Position numbers and translations under genes: made by a program. Below, piece after piece: positions 62,123-64,000 of a stretch of DNA of 64,000 nt (position 1 is the stretch's first letter; every line of letters starts with the position of its first letter). The stretch comes from Chthoniobacter flavus Ellin428 (GTDB taxonomy: Bacteria; Verrucomicrobiota; Verrucomicrobiia; Chthoniobacterales; Chthoniobacteraceae): positions 248,001 through 312,000 of the forward strand of contig NZ_ABVL01000004.1 in assembly GCF_000173075.1 (NCBI RefSeq), given 5' to 3'. The notes below the pieces were generated by a model. That model did not search any database, was not told the DNA's origin, and saw nothing but the letters and a program-made list of their open reading frames with translations.

Positions 62123-64000
62123 ATGCCGTACACGCTAGAACAACTGGAATTCCTCGGTCTTCACCTGGGCGTCGTCGTTCCACCGGAGTTTCTCGAGAAG
62201 AAACGCAAGGGAGGGACCACGCCGCCTCCACAGCCTCAGCCGTCATCCAAAACGGTCACTCCCGAGCAGACCAAGATCATCGAAAAACGCCGGACCCTGC
62301 TCGTGGCCGCGTCGAAGCTCACCGACCCGCCCTTCGCCGCCACGCCGGCCCTCGCCGCGCTCAAGCTCGACCGCGAAGCCGCCACCGGCGCGCTGGCGGA
62401 CGAATACCCCACGCCGGAGCAATTTGGAACCGCCGAGCGTGCCATTGCGGCCTTTGCCCAAAAGGTCGAAGAGGAAAAACAGCGCGTCATTGCCCAAAAA
62501 ACTTCGCTCAAAAAGTTCGTGAAGGACTTTGTTGAGCCGGCCACGGCCGAAGACGACGAGAAGAATGCCATCAAGGCGGAGTTGAAAAAGGTCAGCGACG
62601 CGCTCAAGGACGAAACGCCCACGCCCGCCCAAATCAAAACCGCGGAAACCGCCATCGCTGCGGTCAAGCGCATGGTCAAGCAGGCGGCGATCACCGGCGT
62701 AATCGCTGGTCAAGATCCGACGCAGGCCCGTGAGGCGCGCACCGCCTTTAAGGAATTTGCCAAAGTGCTGGGGAATGAGGAACCGACGCCCGAGGCTATC
62801 TCCATCGCGGGCGATGAGGCGAAGGCCGCCGAAAAGGCCGTCGACGACTTGTCCAAGGAGCGGAAAGCACTGGCAAAAGGTCCGTCCGGCGAAACGGAAG
62901 AGGCGAAGAAAATCCGGAGAGCGGCGCTGAAAAAGAAGGATGAAGAACTCCGCGTCGCCAAAGAAACGAAAAAGAAGGCCGTCGAACGCGAGAACGCGCT
63001 TCTCGGACAAAAATATCTCACCGAAGCGCTCGAACACGGTCCGCTTTCGCTCGAATCCGGCCAGCGGCTCAAATCCGGTTCCTCGGAAATGGTGAAGGCT
63101 TTTGTCAAAAACCCACGCCTGGCGAACTCCGCGTTAAAATCCCTTTCCACCGCCCAGCATCCAGAAGTCATTGCCGCAAACATTGGCAAGATCGCGGATC
63201 TGGTCGGCGACAATTTCAAGGCGAGCAACGGGAAAAAGTTCATTAATGACAAATTCGCGCGGGAATACGGCGAGAATCTGCTGCGCATGGGGGGCGACGC
63301 GGGCCCGGAATTTTTCGACCGGCTGCCCGACTACGTCGCGTCCGGACGGCAATTCGAGCGCGATCCGCTGGGGCCTTCGAAAGGGAAGCCTCATGTGTTG
63401 GCGAAACACCGGGGGAATATTGTCGCGGAGAGCATGATTAAGCCGGACGGATCGATCGATCTGAACTCCGACAAGGCGAAGAATGCCATCGGCGATCTGC
63501 TCTTCAATCCGCAGGTTCTCAAGAGTCCCACGCCGTCGATGACGGCGCACGTCCTCCAGACCGTAAAATTCCTCGAGGATCCCGTCACCGGTCCCGAAGC
63601 CACCAAGGTGCTCAAGGCCACCAGGAAGCCGACCAACTCGGCCGCCCAAAAGCAAATTCGCCGAGCCTTGGGCAAGGGCGACACGGATGAAGTCGATGAC
63701 AACGCCACTCGGACGGCGGTTCTGTCCGCCATGCTCAAGCCGCTGAATCAGGGCCAAGTGGGCTCTTGTTTTGCCACCGCGCCTTGTCGGCGGTTGCGGG
63801 AGACCGAGCCGCTGGATGCCATGAAGGTCTATTCGGAAATTGCGTCGAAGGGCACCTATAAGCCCCCCTTCGGCGAAAGGGTTCCGATCGTTACCAATAC
63901 TCCCGAAGACGAGGACCCGTTGCAGCGCAGCTTCGAGTACACCCTGGCTACTTCCCATGCGCGGGCTGGGCGACAGCTTCGAGAAAAAGCAGTTGGTCAA
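62123..64000 (+). CDS. Large protein with papain-like cysteine-protease signature (partial, runs off window)
   Basis: From ATG 62123 the frame stays open to the window end (626 codons read), so the gene is partial. The first ~320 residues are Lys/Glu/Ala-rich helices with three similar units marked by EYPTPEQ (94-100), ETPTPAQ (164-170) and EEPTPEA (219-225). A helical middle follows. At 542-552 NQGQVGSCFAT has the oxyanion Gln543 and nucleophile Cys549 pattern of papain-like peptidases (C1-type), followed by RRLRETEPLDAMKVYSE. The last bases suggest a one-base shift near 63965. No export signal is visible. Function is unknown; it is probably an operon with the 443-aa gene. Confidence 0.7.
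   Translation, partial: MPYTLEQLEFLGLHLGVVVPPEFLEKKRKGGTTPPPQPQPSSKTVTPEQTKIIEKRRTLLVAASKLTDPPFAATPALAALKLDREAATGALADEYPTPEQFGTAERAIAAFAQKVEEEKQRVIAQKTSLKKFVKDFVEPATAEDDEKNAIKAELKKVSDALKDETPTPAQIKTAETAIAAVKRMVKQAAITGVIAGQDPTQAREARTAFKEFAKVLGNEEPTPEAISIAGDEAKAAEKAVDDLSKERKALAKGPSGETEEAKKIRRAALKKKDEELRVAKETKKKAVERENALLGQKYLTEALEHGPLSLESGQRLKSGSSEMVKAFVKNPRLANSALKSLSTAQHPEVIAANIGKIADLVGDNFKASNGKKFINDKFAREYGENLLRMGGDAGPEFFDRLPDYVASGRQFERDPLGPSKGKPHVLAKHRGNIVAESMIKPDGSIDLNSDKAKNAIGDLLFNPQVLKSPTPSMTAHVLQTVKFLEDPVTGPEATKVLKATRKPTNSAAQKQIRRALGKGDTDEVDDNATRTAVLSAMLKPLNQGQVGSCFATAPCRRLRETEPLDAMKVYSEIASKGTYKPPFGERVPIVTNTPEDEDPLQRSFEYTLATSHARAGRQLREKAVGQ

Overview
The window reads as chromosomal DNA from a high-GC Gram-negative member of the PVC group, most likely a Verrucomicrobiota soil or freshwater heterotroph. 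This is an inference from gene content: a giant membrane-bound dehydrogenase/HEAT/cytochrome c protein of the PVC type, ThuA-like and SGNH hydrolases, Tat-exported alpha/beta hydrolases, NHL and WD40 proteins, and many NarL-type two-component pairs. No rRNA or other taxonomic marker is present. One tRNA gene, tRNA-Pro(CGG), is seen at 50743-50819 on the minus strand.

Layout. (1) 1-11.2 kb: an array of exported, multi-domain alginate-lyase-superfamily proteins and two 233-residue helical-repeat proteins. It is built by tandem duplication, and deletion and domain-insertion scars are still readable. (2) 11.4-17.9 kb: a Tat-exported two-domain hydrolase, an NHL protein, a GlgX-type debranching enzyme whose N-terminus is out of frame by one base, and a hemolysin III-like membrane protein. 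(3) 18.4-24.4 kb: a WD40/TPR protein, a transglutaminase-like protein, a lipoprotein and a hybrid histidine kinase. (4) 24.4-28.8 kb: two overlapping HupE/UreJ-like permeases with a 41-residue membrane peptide and a His/Asp-rich lipoprotein upstream, a lipase-like lipoprotein and a YlbF-family protein. (5) 28.8-40.8 kb: catabolic genes (ThuA, SGNH, PVC dehydrogenase-cytochrome with a translationally coupled but twice frameshifted esterase, amidohydrolase, sugar isomerase, DeoC) interrupted by a DUF218 protein and a kinase/regulator pair. (6) 40.8-49.6 kb: a CHASE hybrid kinase, a MITE-like intergenic element, an unusual kinase with OB-fold-like exported repeats plus its regulator, an SDR and a Gfo/Idh/MocA oxidoreductase. 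(7) 49.9-60.4 kb: two small hypotheticals, tRNA-Pro with a decayed repeat of its 3' end, and a three-gene defence operon. (8) 60.8-64 kb: two unrecognised genes, the second running off the window and containing a papain-like cysteine-protease signature.

The most interesting locus is the 51.06-60.41 kb operon. It encodes a Z1-domain ATPase, a 1081-residue type III-like Mod methyltransferase, and a 1288-residue Res protein. After the SF2 helicase and PD-(D/E)xK nuclease, the Res protein carries a C-terminal TIR domain with its catalytic Glu and then a small death-fold-like effector-associated domain. I infer a restriction system with a second, NAD-depleting abortive-infection arm in the same polypeptide.

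Four apparent single-base frameshifts (in glgX, twice in the esterase at 34 kb, and near 63965) lie in or beside G/C runs. Indel errors in the assembly are therefore a serious alternative to real gene decay.
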